From positions 1 through 17,278 of the forward strand of contig JANXCK010000020.1 in assembly GCA_025060055.1 (NCBI GenBank): 17,278 bases of DNA, in the 5' to 3' direction. Source of the stretch: Fimbriimonadales bacterium (GTDB taxonomy: Bacteria; Armatimonadota; Fimbriimonadia; Fimbriimonadales; GBS-DC). Below are positions 6,057 to 13,763 of this stretch, piece by piece (the stretch's first letter is position 1; the number at the start of each line of letters is the position of its first letter). Position numbers and translations under genes: made by a program. The notes beneath the pieces were generated by a model. That model worked only from the letters and a program-made list of their open reading frames with translations, was not told where the DNA came from and did not search any database.

Positions 6057-7119
6057 ACGCCCCGATGTCTCCGTGATTATCGTCAGCTACAACACGCGCG
6101 AGCTGCTGCGCGAGTGTCTGGAGTCGCTGCTTCGCCCTCACCTCTCTGCCCCTCCTTCGCTTGCGTTGCGGGCGAAGGGGGTAGGTAGCGAGGGCGAATG
6201 CGCACAACCCTCATCCCCTGTCCCCCTCTCCCACTGCGTGGGAGAGGGGGAACCTGCCTCCCCCTCGCTTGCGTTACAGGCAAGGGGAACGGGGGGCGAG
6301 GGCAACCTCGAAATCATCGTCGTGGACAACGCCTCTGCCGACGGCAGCGCCCAGATGGTTGCCGAGTGCTTCCCCGAGGTCAAGTTAATCGCGAACCCCA
6401 ATAATCGGGGCTTTGGCGCGGCGTGTAATCAGGGCTTGCAGATCGCACAGGGGCGCTATGCGCTCATTCTGAATGCCGATATTCGAGCGGAGGCAGACGC
6501 CGTGCAGCGCCTCGTGGGATTCATGGACGCCCATCCCGACGCCGCAGCGTGCGGAGGGCAACTGCGGTATCCCGATGGGCGCATCCAGCCTTCCTGCGCG
6601 CGCGAGCTAACGCTCTGGTGGGTCTTCTGCGAGCAGAGCCTGCTGGCAAAACTCTTCCCGCGCACGCGCCTCTTCGGGGGCTACTGGCGCACTTACTGGG
6701 ACTTCAGCCGCACTATCGAGACCGAGCAGGTGATGGGCGCGTGCTTGATGCTGCGCCGCCCGTTTCCCCTCTTTGACGAAGCTTACTTTCTCTATTGCGA
6801 GGATACCGACCTATGCTACCGTATTCGTCAGGCAGGGGGCAAGATTTACTATGTGCATGATGCGGTGTTTATACATCATCTGGGCGCAAGCGGCGAGCCA
6901 CAACGCGCCGAGATGGTGATTTACTACAATCGGGGCAAGGAGCGCTACTTCCGCAAGTTTCACGGCGCAGGGCAGGCGCGAATCTGCAGGCTGCTGAACA
7001 AGATGGGCGCGCTGCTGCGCGTGCTGGTTGGGATAGGGGGCGTGGCGCTCACGCTGGGGCGCAATCAGCACGCGCGACGGTACGCAGCTACCTTTGCACG
7101 GGTCTTGCTGCAATCATAG
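6049..7119 (+). CDS. Family 2 glycosyltransferase (rhamnosyltransferase-like) with internal repeat insertion
   Basis: This 356-residue GT-A fold enzyme has VSVIIVSYNTRELLRECLESLL (residues 7-28), EIIVVDNASADGS (88-100), NNRGFGAACNQGL, a metal/nucleotide-binding LNADIR, the VMGACLMLRR acceptor-site segment, and FDEAYFLYCEDTDLCYRIRQ with the ED-D-R pattern of WbbL-type rhamnosyltransferases. It should transfer a sugar from an NDP-sugar to a glycan or lipid-linked acceptor at the cytoplasmic membrane face. ATG 6049 overlaps the PilZ stop (ATGTCTGA). The oddity is residues 30-85: 56 residues of low-complexity Pro/Gly/Ser sequence encoded by palindromic repeat DNA, exactly between helix 1 and strand 2. 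Without it the protein is 300 residues, the usual size. The frame stays open and all downstream motifs are intact, so the enzyme may still work. A minus-strand frame across the block is a shadow. Confidence 0.9.
   Translation: MSERPDVSVIIVSYNTRELLRECLESLLRPHLSAPPSLALRAKGVGSEGECAQPSSPVPLSHCVGEGEPASPSLALQARGTGGEGNLEIIVVDNASADGSAQMVAECFPEVKLIANPNNRGFGAACNQGLQIAQGRYALILNADIRAEADAVQRLVGFMDAHPDAAACGGQLRYPDGRIQPSCARELTLWWVFCEQSLLAKLFPRTRLFGGYWRTYWDFSRTIETEQVMGACLMLRRPFPLFDEAYFLYCEDTDLCYRIRQAGGKIYYVHDAVFIHHLGASGEPQRAEMVIYYNRGKERYFRKFHGAGQARICRLLNKMGALLRVLVGIGGVALTLGRNQHARRYAATFARVLLQS
6136..6303. repeat. Palindromic repeat block inserted in frame in the glycosyltransferase gene
   Basis: 168 bases (56 codons) made of three consecutive palindromic elements. 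The first spans about 6134-6195 with outer arms GCCCTC/GAGGGC and inner CCTTCGC/GCGAAGG. The second is a perfect 14-bp stem, TCCCCCTCTCCCAC-TGC-GTGGGAGAGGGGGA, at 6221-6251. The third (about 6255-6303) is a weaker one with CTTGC/GCAAG. The segments CTTGCGTT and GGCGAGGGC recur at both ends. The translated product does not resemble glycosyltransferases, whereas the sequence on both sides does. Confidence 0.85.
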
Positions 7120-7148
7120 ACTCAAGTAAGTTGACTCCGCAAAGAACA

Positions 7149-7160
7149 GGACTAAAGTCC
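7149..7160. repeat. Small inverted repeat GGACT/AGTCC
   Basis: GGACT-AA-AGTCC, a 5-bp stem, in the 99-base gap between the glycosyltransferase and the next promoter. Possibly a remnant of another interspersed unit; too short for a firm call. Confidence 0.35.
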
Positions 7161-7185
7161 CTACCCCATCCGCGACCACTTAGGC

Positions 7186-7210
7186 TATAATTAGGCAGAG
7201 CAAAGGAGGT
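7186..7210 (+). promoter_or_regulatory. Promoter -10 box and ribosome-binding site for the twin surface proteins
   Basis: GGCTATAAT carries a consensus TATAAT at 7186-7191, and AAAGGAGGT at 7202-7210 is a near-perfect Shine-Dalgarno sequence 8 bases before ATG 7219. No good -35 hexamer is found 16-18 bases upstream. The predicted leader is about 20 bases. Confidence 0.6.
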
Positions 7211-7218
7211 GTAATCGT

Positions 7219-9609
7219 ATGCTCGTGCGCTTACTGTTGATTGGAGTGGCGAGTTGTTTGCTACCAGTGGCAGCAATTGCAGGCGCTGGCAACATCGATG
7301 TGTATGTCTACGACCTGAAGACGGGCGCCGAGGTGCGCAACTACACCGCGCGCCTTGTGGGCACAGGCGGTCTCAACCGTGAGGTGACCGTTGGCAACAC
7401 CAACTATGTGCGCTTCAGTAATGTGCCCACGGACCAGCTCTACACCCTGACCGTGTCCCGCAGCGGCTATCACAGCCGCTCGATCTTTCGGATAGTCGTC
7501 TCACACAACAACACGCGCAGTTTCAATCTGAGCTTGACGCCGACCACGGGTGTGACAACCTTCACCATCAGTGGGCGCGTGGTAGACGCCGTTACGAACC
7601 AACCGCTGGCGAACGCCTATGTGGAGGGCTATCGCGAAGTGTCGGGTTCCAGCGCGCGCCGCATGTACGCGATTACCGACGCGCAGGGACGGTTCACGAT
7701 TGAACACTGTATTCCCGGCGCATACTGGATTTTTGCGTCCCGCGTAGGGTACTACAACTCACCCTCGTTGTATATCTACGCGAACGCAGCCGTCGGCGAC
7801 GTCGTGTTGCCCTGCGCACCGCACGGAGTTGCGCTCACAGACTGGCGTTTGGACCAGTTCTACGACGCTCTCAACGGTGTCAATTTGCGGTCGGGTGAGT
7901 TCCTGCTGCAAAGCGATGCCGGTTGGACTATCCGCGGCAACTTCTGGACCGGTATTGAGTTAGACCGTCTCCCCGCTTGGCAGACCTACAACATTACCGT
8001 GCGCTATGTGAATACCGATCGCGCGTATTATCCATCGACGCGCGTGGGGTTCCAGTTCACCGCGGGCATAGTGGATTATACCTACCACTACTTGGTGCCA
8101 AGCGATGTTCAGGTGGCAACGCTGTCAGGCGTTGTGCGGAACATGGTGGACGGCTCGCCCGTGCCGAACGCCCTCGTACTGGTACGCTACGGCAGCCGCC
8201 CGCTGCAGTCGATGTATACGGACAGTCAAGGACGCTATTCGTTCAGCAACCTACCGCGCGAGCTCAACGGGCTGGTGATAGAGGTTTCCAAGCCGGGTTG
8301 GATCACCTACTCGTGGGGCATTCCGCCGCTTACCGCCAGTAGCGAAAGCAATGACATCTTTATTCGTCCTCGCGGGACGCCCGGCGGCGGACTGGATCTG
8401 TATGTTTACGATGAAGCATCGAATACCCCCCTCAACAACTCGACCCTGCAGATAGCCCTGCCTACTGGGCAGAGCATGCGCATCGCGCTTGGTTCAGGCG
8501 ACTACACTCGAATCAGCGGTCTGTATGTCTGGCAAGCATACGACCTGACGGTCACGCTTCCGGGCTATCGTGCGACGACTTACCTCAGCCAACTCGTGCC
8601 GTATGATACCTGGCGGAGCATACGGTTCGACATGCTGCGCGCCTCGCAGTCAGTGGGAAGCATTATGGGGACGGTGCGCGACCTGATAACGGGCAATCCT
8701 ATCCCGAACGCGCTGGTCTCTGCCTACTCCAGTGTGCGTACTAACAGTCAGGGGCGGTATACCCTCAGCAATCAGCCGATCGGGACATACAACCTCACGG
8801 TAAGCGCGGCGGGCTACAACAGCCGCACCGTGCAGGTGCGCGTCTCCAGTGGCGACTCGACGATGGACTTTTTCCTTGTTCCTTCGGAGTATCTTGCAGG
8901 GCGCGTGTACGGCTATGTGCGTGACGCAACGACGAGCCTCGAAATCGCCAACAGCACGGTGGTCGCCGTTGCACCGAATGGCTTGACGCTCACCTTCAAC
9001 ACGGCGCCCGATTCGGGCTACTACAACTTCCCCGACTTGCCCTACGATCGCCCGTTTACCTTCGTCGGTTCGGCGGCGGGCTATAACTCGGCGCAGGTGA
9101 GCAACTTCTGGGTTCGACAAGGCGATACCCATCAGATCGATCTCTCACTGCAGCCGTCGTGGGGCGGATTGCGGATGGGACGCCGGTTGCAAGGGCGTGT
9201 GCTGCTGGACGGCTACCTGGGTGATGCTGAACAGGTGTGGTTGGCTGTGGAAGCCTACCAGCATGGGGCGCTGGTGTGGCGTCAGGATGTGCGCCTGAAC
9301 GCCGACGGCTCCTACGAAGTGCACTGTCCGCTGAACGCAACTGCCGACCTGCGCCTGAAAGCCGATCGCTGGCTGAGCGTCTGGCTGCAAGGTGTAGACT
9401 TGGGCGCCACGACCGAGCTGCCCGCAGTGCGCTTCAGCCTCATCGGCGACACAAACGACGACAACCGCATCGATGACGCCGATCTGATGGAGATTCTGTT
9501 CCGCTTTGGGCAGAAAGAACCGAACGCGCCCGACCTCAACGGCGACGGCTATGTGGACGATGCCGACCTGATGCTTGTGCTGTTCCACTTCGGCGCAAGC
9601 GGACGCTGA
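7219..9609 (+). CDS. Secreted multidomain protein: carboxypeptidase-regulatory-like repeats plus dockerin-like C-terminus (copy 1)
   Basis: This 796-residue protein has a signal peptide (MLVRLLLIGVASCLLPVAAIAG, cleavage near residue 22). It is followed by seven beta-sandwich repeats of the carboxypeptidase-regulatory-like type (PF13620 style), each with a GxVxD...A.V...GxYxxxNLPxxxYxLxVxxxGY pattern. They alternate: odd repeats open DVYVYDxxTG/LYVYD/VYGYVRD and carry NNATV-like text, while even repeats open SGVVRN/MGTVRD with PIPNALV. A distinct eighth beta domain (about 645-740) precedes a dockerin-like pair of calcium loops, GDTNDDNRIDDADL and DLNGDGYVDDADL, at the extreme C-terminus. No catalytic domain is visible. 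Such proteins are probably cell-surface or extracellular adhesive or scaffold proteins. Co-transcribed with the next gene (17-base gap). Confidence 0.88.
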   Translation: MLVRLLLIGVASCLLPVAAIAGAGNIDVYVYDLKTGAEVRNYTARLVGTGGLNREVTVGNTNYVRFSNVPTDQLYTLTVSRSGYHSRSIFRIVVSHNNTRSFNLSLTPTTGVTTFTISGRVVDAVTNQPLANAYVEGYREVSGSSARRMYAITDAQGRFTIEHCIPGAYWIFASRVGYYNSPSLYIYANAAVGDVVLPCAPHGVALTDWRLDQFYDALNGVNLRSGEFLLQSDAGWTIRGNFWTGIELDRLPAWQTYNITVRYVNTDRAYYPSTRVGFQFTAGIVDYTYHYLVPSDVQVATLSGVVRNMVDGSPVPNALVLVRYGSRPLQSMYTDSQGRYSFSNLPRELNGLVIEVSKPGWITYSWGIPPLTASSESNDIFIRPRGTPGGGLDLYVYDEASNTPLNNSTLQIALPTGQSMRIALGSGDYTRISGLYVWQAYDLTVTLPGYRATTYLSQLVPYDTWRSIRFDMLRASQSVGSIMGTVRDLITGNPIPNALVSAYSSVRTNSQGRYTLSNQPIGTYNLTVSAAGYNSRTVQVRVSSGDSTMDFFLVPSEYLAGRVYGYVRDATTSLEIANSTVVAVAPNGLTLTFNTAPDSGYYNFPDLPYDRPFTFVGSAAGYNSAQVSNFWVRQGDTHQIDLSLQPSWGGLRMGRRLQGRVLLDGYLGDAEQVWLAVEAYQHGALVWRQDVRLNADGSYEVHCPLNATADLRLKADRWLSVWLQGVDLGATTELPAVRFSLIGDTNDDNRIDDADLMEILFRFGQKEPNAPDLNGDGYVDDADLMLVLFHFGASGR

Positions 9610-9626
9610 AAAGGAGGTGAATCTCA

Positions 9627-12002
9627 ATGCGAAGAGTGAGCGTGTGGCTTCTGGGCTTGATAGTAAGTGCGCCACTGTGGGCGCAAACGCCCCAAGGTAC
9701 GCTGCGTGTGGAGGTTTACGACCTCGTGACAGGCAGCAGTCTCAACAACGCTACCGTGCGCGTGGTGAGCAACGATAATAGCATCGACCGCACTGCGAGC
9801 ACGGGGAGCGGCAACGCCGTGTCGTTCAGCAACTTGCCTATTAACCTCACCTACACGATTACGGTCTCCCGCACGGACTACCGCACGCGCACGCTCGGAG
9901 GCATTGTTCTCCAGCGTGACACCACTAACTACTTCTATGCCTACCTCACCAGTACACTGGGGACTGTCGGGAGCGTTTCGGGTGTGGTGCGCAACGCGAT
10001 GAACGGGCAGCCGCTGGCAAATGCGTATGTGGGAGCGACTTTGAACAACCGCACCGTATGGACCTACACCGACGCGAACGGACGCTACACCATTAGCGAT
10101 TTGCCACGCGCGACCTACAGCATCACTGCCGATGCGCAGGGCTACCACTCCCAGCGCGTCACGGCAGCTGTAACGCCCAATCAGACCACGACGGCAGACC
10201 TTGTGCTGACGCCGCGGAGCGAACCTGTAGGCGACCTGTACGGCTATGTGTACGACATTCTGACAGGCAGCAACGTCAACAACGCGACCGTCACGCTGAT
10301 TAGTGACTTGGGCTGGAGCCTGACCGTCAATACGGGGGACGGCAACTCTTATCGCTGGGACAACTTGCCTGTACGCACGCGCTACCGACTGGCGGCTACT
10401 GCCGAGAACTACCGTAGCACCAGTCGCGTGGACATCGTGTTGTCTACAGCGTACGATACTCAGATCGATCTGTATCCAGCGTCGGTGCTGACGCCTGCAG
10501 GCAGCCTGAGTGGGCGTGTATATGACATCCGCACAGGCAGTCCGATTCCCAACGCCTTCGTGCAACTGTCGCGCAGCGGACGCCCCGTGAGCGTGTTTGC
10601 GGACGCAAACGGCGTGTTCCAGTTCAACGACCTTGCGCCCGCAACTTACACCTTCTACGCATGGCACCCTCTGTACCTCGACCAGACGCTCGACAATGTG
10701 CCTATTCAGCAAGGCGCGAACACCGCCGACATGTTGCTCACGCCCCACGGGGCGCCAGTAGGCGGCTTCCGATTCTATGGCTACAATTTCGCCACAGGCG
10801 GCAGCGTAAGCAACATGACCATCCGTATCACGGTTCCCACCGGGCGTTCGATGGTCACTTACAGCGGATCTGGGAGCAGCTCCGAGTTCGTTGGCAACTT
10901 GCCCGTGGGCGTTCCGTTGCGCATTGAGGCGTTCGCTCCCGACTTTCGCAGCCGTCGCTACGACAATCGCTATGTGCGCTTGAGGCAAACCGATGACTTC
11001 AATATTTGGTTTGTCTCCGAGGACATCAATGTAGGTCGGCTGCGTGGGCGTGTGACGGACTTGTTCACGGGCGCGGGCATCCCCAACGCCTATGTGTTCC
11101 TGTCGCAGGTGGGCACGGGGCGCTGGGCGATTACCTACACTGACGCCAGCGGCAACTTCGTCGCCGACGAACTGTTCCCAACCACCTATAATGTCGAGAT
11201 AGGCGCGCCGGGTTATTATGCCTCTACCGCGTTTAACATCCCCGTTGCTATCGGGGACAACCTGATGGAGTACGCCCTCACGCCGTACAACTACCCGTCG
11301 GGACGACTCTACGGCGATGTGGTGAACGCTGCGAACAATCAGGGTATCAGCAACTCAGTGGTGCTGCTGATTAGCAGCACGGGCACCACGCGCCTGACCT
11401 ACACAGGCAGCGGCAGCCAGTACAACTTCTACAATCTGCCGTATGACCAGCGCTACACAGTGATTGGGCGCGCGGCGGGCTTCCAGCCTGGGCAGGTGAG
11501 CAATATCGAAGTGCCCGCCTTCGACGAGGTGTATGTGCGCATCCCGTTGAACGCAGGTGGGGCAGGGCTGGTCGGTCGCCTCGCGCTGCAAGGCTTCACG
11601 GGCAACCCTGCAGGGCGCGTGCAGGCGCGCGTGCAAATCCGCGATCGCAGCACGAACCAGGTTGTGCGCGACGCCACTGTGACCTTAGGCGATTCGGGCG
11701 CGTTCACCGTGCCGAATGTGCCCAGTGGCACTTTCAAGGTCTGGATTAAAGCGCGCGGCTGGCTTGCCACCCTGACCGATGGCATCACCATCCCGAACCT
11801 GCTCCCGATCGCCTTCCAGTCAGGCGCCCACGGCGATGTCAACGGCGATAATGTGATCAACGACGCTGACCTGCTGGAAGTACTGCTCAACTTTGGGCAG
11901 AGCGGCGCGAACCTCAACCCCGATGTGAACTACGACGGCGTGGTGAACGATAGCGACCTGCTCGTCATCCTGCTCAACTTCGGGCAGCGAGGCGATTCGT
12001 AG
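9627..12002 (+). CDS. Secreted multidomain protein: carboxypeptidase-regulatory-like repeats plus dockerin-like C-terminus (copy 2)
   Basis: A 791-residue tandem paralogue of the preceding gene with the same plan. The signal peptide is MRRVSVWLLGLIVSAPLWAQ. Seven alternating beta repeats start at about residues 24, 110, 200, 293, 378, 470 and 557. An eighth domain (about 648-735) opens VGRLALQGFTGN and contains VQARVQIRDRSTNQVVRD. The C-terminal dockerin-like pair is GDVNGDNVINDADLLEVLLNFGQ plus DVNYDGVVNDSDLLVILLNFGQ. The SD AAGGAGGT at 9611-9618 precedes ATG 9627. Sequence between copies is clearly related but diverged, so the duplication is old. No cohesin, protease or glycosidase domain is seen in this or neighbouring genes. 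A long antisense frame at 9624-10988 is a shadow. Extracellular structural role is an inference. Confidence 0.88.
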   Translation: MRRVSVWLLGLIVSAPLWAQTPQGTLRVEVYDLVTGSSLNNATVRVVSNDNSIDRTASTGSGNAVSFSNLPINLTYTITVSRTDYRTRTLGGIVLQRDTTNYFYAYLTSTLGTVGSVSGVVRNAMNGQPLANAYVGATLNNRTVWTYTDANGRYTISDLPRATYSITADAQGYHSQRVTAAVTPNQTTTADLVLTPRSEPVGDLYGYVYDILTGSNVNNATVTLISDLGWSLTVNTGDGNSYRWDNLPVRTRYRLAATAENYRSTSRVDIVLSTAYDTQIDLYPASVLTPAGSLSGRVYDIRTGSPIPNAFVQLSRSGRPVSVFADANGVFQFNDLAPATYTFYAWHPLYLDQTLDNVPIQQGANTADMLLTPHGAPVGGFRFYGYNFATGGSVSNMTIRITVPTGRSMVTYSGSGSSSEFVGNLPVGVPLRIEAFAPDFRSRRYDNRYVRLRQTDDFNIWFVSEDINVGRLRGRVTDLFTGAGIPNAYVFLSQVGTGRWAITYTDASGNFVADELFPTTYNVEIGAPGYYASTAFNIPVAIGDNLMEYALTPYNYPSGRLYGDVVNAANNQGISNSVVLLISSTGTTRLTYTGSGSQYNFYNLPYDQRYTVIGRAAGFQPGQVSNIEVPAFDEVYVRIPLNAGGAGLVGRLALQGFTGNPAGRVQARVQIRDRSTNQVVRDATVTLGDSGAFTVPNVPSGTFKVWIKARGWLATLTDGITIPNLLPIAFQSGAHGDVNGDNVINDADLLEVLLNFGQSGANLNPDVNYDGVVNDSDLLVILLNFGQRGDS

Positions 12003-12010
12003 AGTCTGAC

Positions 12011-12039
12011 CTTCCTCCCCCGTTTCTTGGGGGAGGAGG
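12011..12039. terminator. Bidirectional hairpin terminator between convergent genes
   Basis: TCCTCCCCC-GTTTCTT-GGGGGAGGA gives 9 perfect pairs (12013-12037), extendable by a G-U and a C-G pair to 12011-12039. It lies 9 bases after the stop of the second repeat protein and upstream of the convergent minus-strand stop at 12055. The following T-run is short (GGGTTTGG), so it may act as a weak or factor-assisted terminator. Confidence 0.7.
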
Positions 12040-12054
12040 GTTTGGACAGCGGCT

Positions 12055-12876
12055 CTACCTCGACTCGCTTGAGGTGCTATTGATGGGTATTTCGGGCAGA
12101 GCGGATCGGGTGCGTGTGGAGCTATCCACAACGATAGCTATCTCGACAGTTTGACCGAGTTCAAGTTCTGCCGAGTAAACCGAACCCATGTGGTTTTCGA
12201 AGCGTATGCCGTATACCAGTGAGATTCCCAAGGTACCAATATCCTGTCCGTCATCGACGCACCTGACACGAATGATGTAGCGTCCTGGTCGCAAGTTAGA
12301 CAGCGCGACATCGTAGAATCGTGTTTGCTCACTCACAGTGCGAGTCGTTGCAGTATAAAGCAACCTACCGTCTGAAGCACGCAAAATAGACACTTCAAAG
12401 GCATCGTCGGGATCTGGTCCGTTGTCGCCAATCCTAATCTGAGCATCCGTTAATTGCCCTTGGATACACGGCAACGGATCGACATTACCCCACTTGCCTT
12501 GATTGCCGTTGTTTCTGTCGTCGACGCGCAGAATGCCGTTGGGGGCATACTCGAAGTGGAGATGAATACCTACTCCTGGACCACCTGTGTTGCCGACTTT
12601 TCCAATCGCTTGTCCAGCGGAGACGGGGTCGCCTACTCTGAGGTTCGGTCTCTCGCTCAGATGCGCATAGAGGCTTTTGGAGCCGTCACGATGTTTGATA
12701 ATGATATAATGTCCAAATCCGGCCCCTGCGCTTGTAGGACCCTCGAATGCTACTTTTTCTACAGTACCGTCTGCCACAGCTAACACTGGTGTGTTCAGAG
12801 GGTATGCCAAGTCTAGCCCGTAGTGAACACGGTCTTTTCCGCTGCGCCCTTTCCCACACGGGTTGTAGTACCCGTT
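12055..12876 (-). CDS. M23 metallopeptidase domain, 3' part of a frameshifted lipoprotein-peptidase gene
   Basis: This frame is open on the minus strand from 12918 and encodes a LytM/M23 zinc endopeptidase domain. The features are NPPNGYYNPCGKGR, then HYGLDLAYP (H-x3-D zinc ligands), VLAVADGTV, HYIIIKHRDGSKSLYAHL and GIHLHFEY (catalytic H and zinc H), with a C-terminal beta domain (about 120 residues). M23 enzymes cut peptidoglycan cross-bridge peptides. No ATG or GTG start exists. The only near candidate, TTG at 12810, lacks a ribosome site and would delete the HYGLD zinc ligands. Continuity comes from the overlapping lipoprotein frame by a -1 shift at the C6 run (12877-12882), giving a joined product of about 533 residues. 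The break could be real inactivation, programmed slippage or a homopolymer error. Family call is strong; expression as a unit is uncertain. Confidence 0.75.
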   Translation of the reverse strand, partial: NGYYNPCGKGRSGKDRVHYGLDLAYPLNTPVLAVADGTVEKVAFEGPTSAGAGFGHYIIIKHRDGSKSLYAHLSERPNLRVGDPVSAGQAIGKVGNTGGPGVGIHLHFEYAPNGILRVDDRNNGNQGKWGNVDPLPCIQGQLTDAQIRIGDNGPDPDDAFEVSILRASDGRLLYTATTRTVSEQTRFYDVALSNLRPGRYIIRVRCVDDGQDIGTLGISLVYGIRFENHMGSVYSAELELGQTVEIAIVVDSSTRTRSALPEIPINSTSSESR

Positions 12877-13655
12877 GGGGGGATTCTCGAAGCAAGGTCT
12901 GCAGGGTCTACTGGTTTGTTAGTACCCATCTCACCGATAGGTGAGCCGATTGGATCGGCTCCGCATCCCGTACGAGGCACACAAGTGTATGTATGCGTGT
13001 CATTTCGGGTAGATACACCGTCTACAATACGCTCGCCCGGCGTGCAGGCAACCCGAAGCACAAGTTCGTAAGCCCCACTTGTTGTCGTGCGAGCAGAAAA
13101 CATCCATGCAGGCGCGTATATCCTTAGGCGGCGTGCGTTCGGATCCCACTCGCAGTTGACAGGGCGCATACGGACCATCGTAGCATCGTTCCCGTAAACG
13201 GGTTCCTCAACCATAGCGAATGCTTGTAGGTCGAAGTCCGCTGGCGGTGTGTAGGAATCAGGGATAAGTAAGTCAACAGCAATGTCAGCGTCAATTTGCT
13301 CGGCAGGAGGTGTTTTACCAACTCGTAGGCGCACCTCATAGTCCAGAGGCATTGAGGCATCGTACAGTGTGGTCTCCTCTAAGAATTTCGTCTCTGGCAT
13401 ACGTGAGGTGTCCGTGTAAAGAGTCACTACACGCGGCTCGGGAAAAGTATTCGGGGGAAAGGTGACTTCTGCAATATTTGCAAGCTTCACTCTACCCCCA
13501 CCCACGGGCAGAGTGATTGTGACGCGTTGCGAGGAAAGAATGTCGCTGTCATCGCTTGGGGGAAGTGGCTTAGTACTGCTGCCACAACCGACTATCCCAA
13601 AGCACACGCACACTCCGAGCGCTCCAAATGCTAATGGTGTCTTAACTTGTCGCAT
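12813..13655 (-). CDS. Lipoprotein, 5' part of a frameshifted lipoprotein-M23 peptidase gene
   Basis: This 280-residue product starts with a lipoprotein signal, MRQVKTPLAFGALGVCVCFG then IVGCGSS, with a lipobox Cys at C24. Lipid attachment to the membrane is expected. Residues about 40-230 are beta-rich; GGGRVKLANIAEVTFPPNTF resembles the ZU5-like start (G-G-x-V...V-x-P-P-x-x-F/L), followed by a second beta region with AYELVLRVACTPGE. Up to residue 260 the protein reads naturally. Beyond the ATC-CCC-CCA codons (12884-12876) the last 20 residues (TGTTTRVGKGAAEKTVFTTG) are an out-of-frame reading of conserved M23 sequence. The SD GGAGGAG (13661-13667) supports ATG 13655. As an intact fusion it would be a lipid-anchored peptidoglycan hydrolase. 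Confidence 0.75.
   Translation of the reverse strand: MRQVKTPLAFGALGVCVCFGIVGCGSSTKPLPPSDDSDILSSQRVTITLPVGGGRVKLANIAEVTFPPNTFPEPRVVTLYTDTSRMPETKFLEETTLYDASMPLDYEVRLRVGKTPPAEQIDADIAVDLLIPDSYTPPADFDLQAFAMVEEPVYGNDATMVRMRPVNCEWDPNARRLRIYAPAWMFSARTTTSGAYELVLRVACTPGERIVDGVSTRNDTHTYTCVPRTGCGADPIGSPIGEMGTNKPVDPADLASRIPPTGTTTRVGKGAAEKTVFTTG
12877..12882 (-). other. C6 run at the frame junction (possible -1 frameshift site or indel)
   Basis: On the minus strand the lipoprotein frame reads ATC CCC CCA ACG. The string C-CCC-CCA permits re-pairing of both tRNAs after a -1 slip, after which AAC GGG TAC TAC continues into the M23 domain. One extra C would have the same effect. A 6-bp hairpin, ACGGGT-ACTACA-ACCCGT, begins one base after the run, closer than the usual 5-8 base spacer of programmed sites. 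No upstream Shine-Dalgarno-like stimulator is visible. Confidence 0.6.
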
Positions 13656-13686
13656 GGCTTCTCCTCCATCATCTGCTTGATGGTTA

Positions 13687-13718
13687 GTAATAGCCTACGG
13701 GGGCAGGTTATGTGACAA
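13687..13718 (-). promoter_or_regulatory. Candidate promoter of the lipoprotein gene
   Basis: On the minus strand TTGTCA (13718-13713) and GGCTATTAC with TATTAC (13692-13687) resemble -35 and -10 boxes. The 20-base spacing is longer than ideal. The GGCTAT string recalls GGCTATAAT at 7183-7191. Confidence 0.3.
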
Positions 13719-13763
13719 CTTTTTGAGGGAGCGGCTTGCCAAGAGACCACTTAAGATGGAAAC

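Noticed and set aside
7121..7136. Terminator after the glycosyltransferase (CTCAA...TTGACT)
   Set aside because: Only four bases pair and no T-run follows.
7130..7191. TTGACT at 7131-7136 as -35 box for TATAAT at 7186
   Set aside because: The spacing of about 50 bases is far too long.
9624..10988. 454-residue minus-strand open frame
   Set aside because: It is antisense to the second repeat protein, has no recognisable domain, and results from the GC-rich repetitive codon pattern of the true gene.
12055..12810. Independent M23 gene starting at TTG 12810
   Set aside because: This start removes the H-x3-D zinc ligands that lie just upstream in the same frame, and no ribosome-binding site precedes it.
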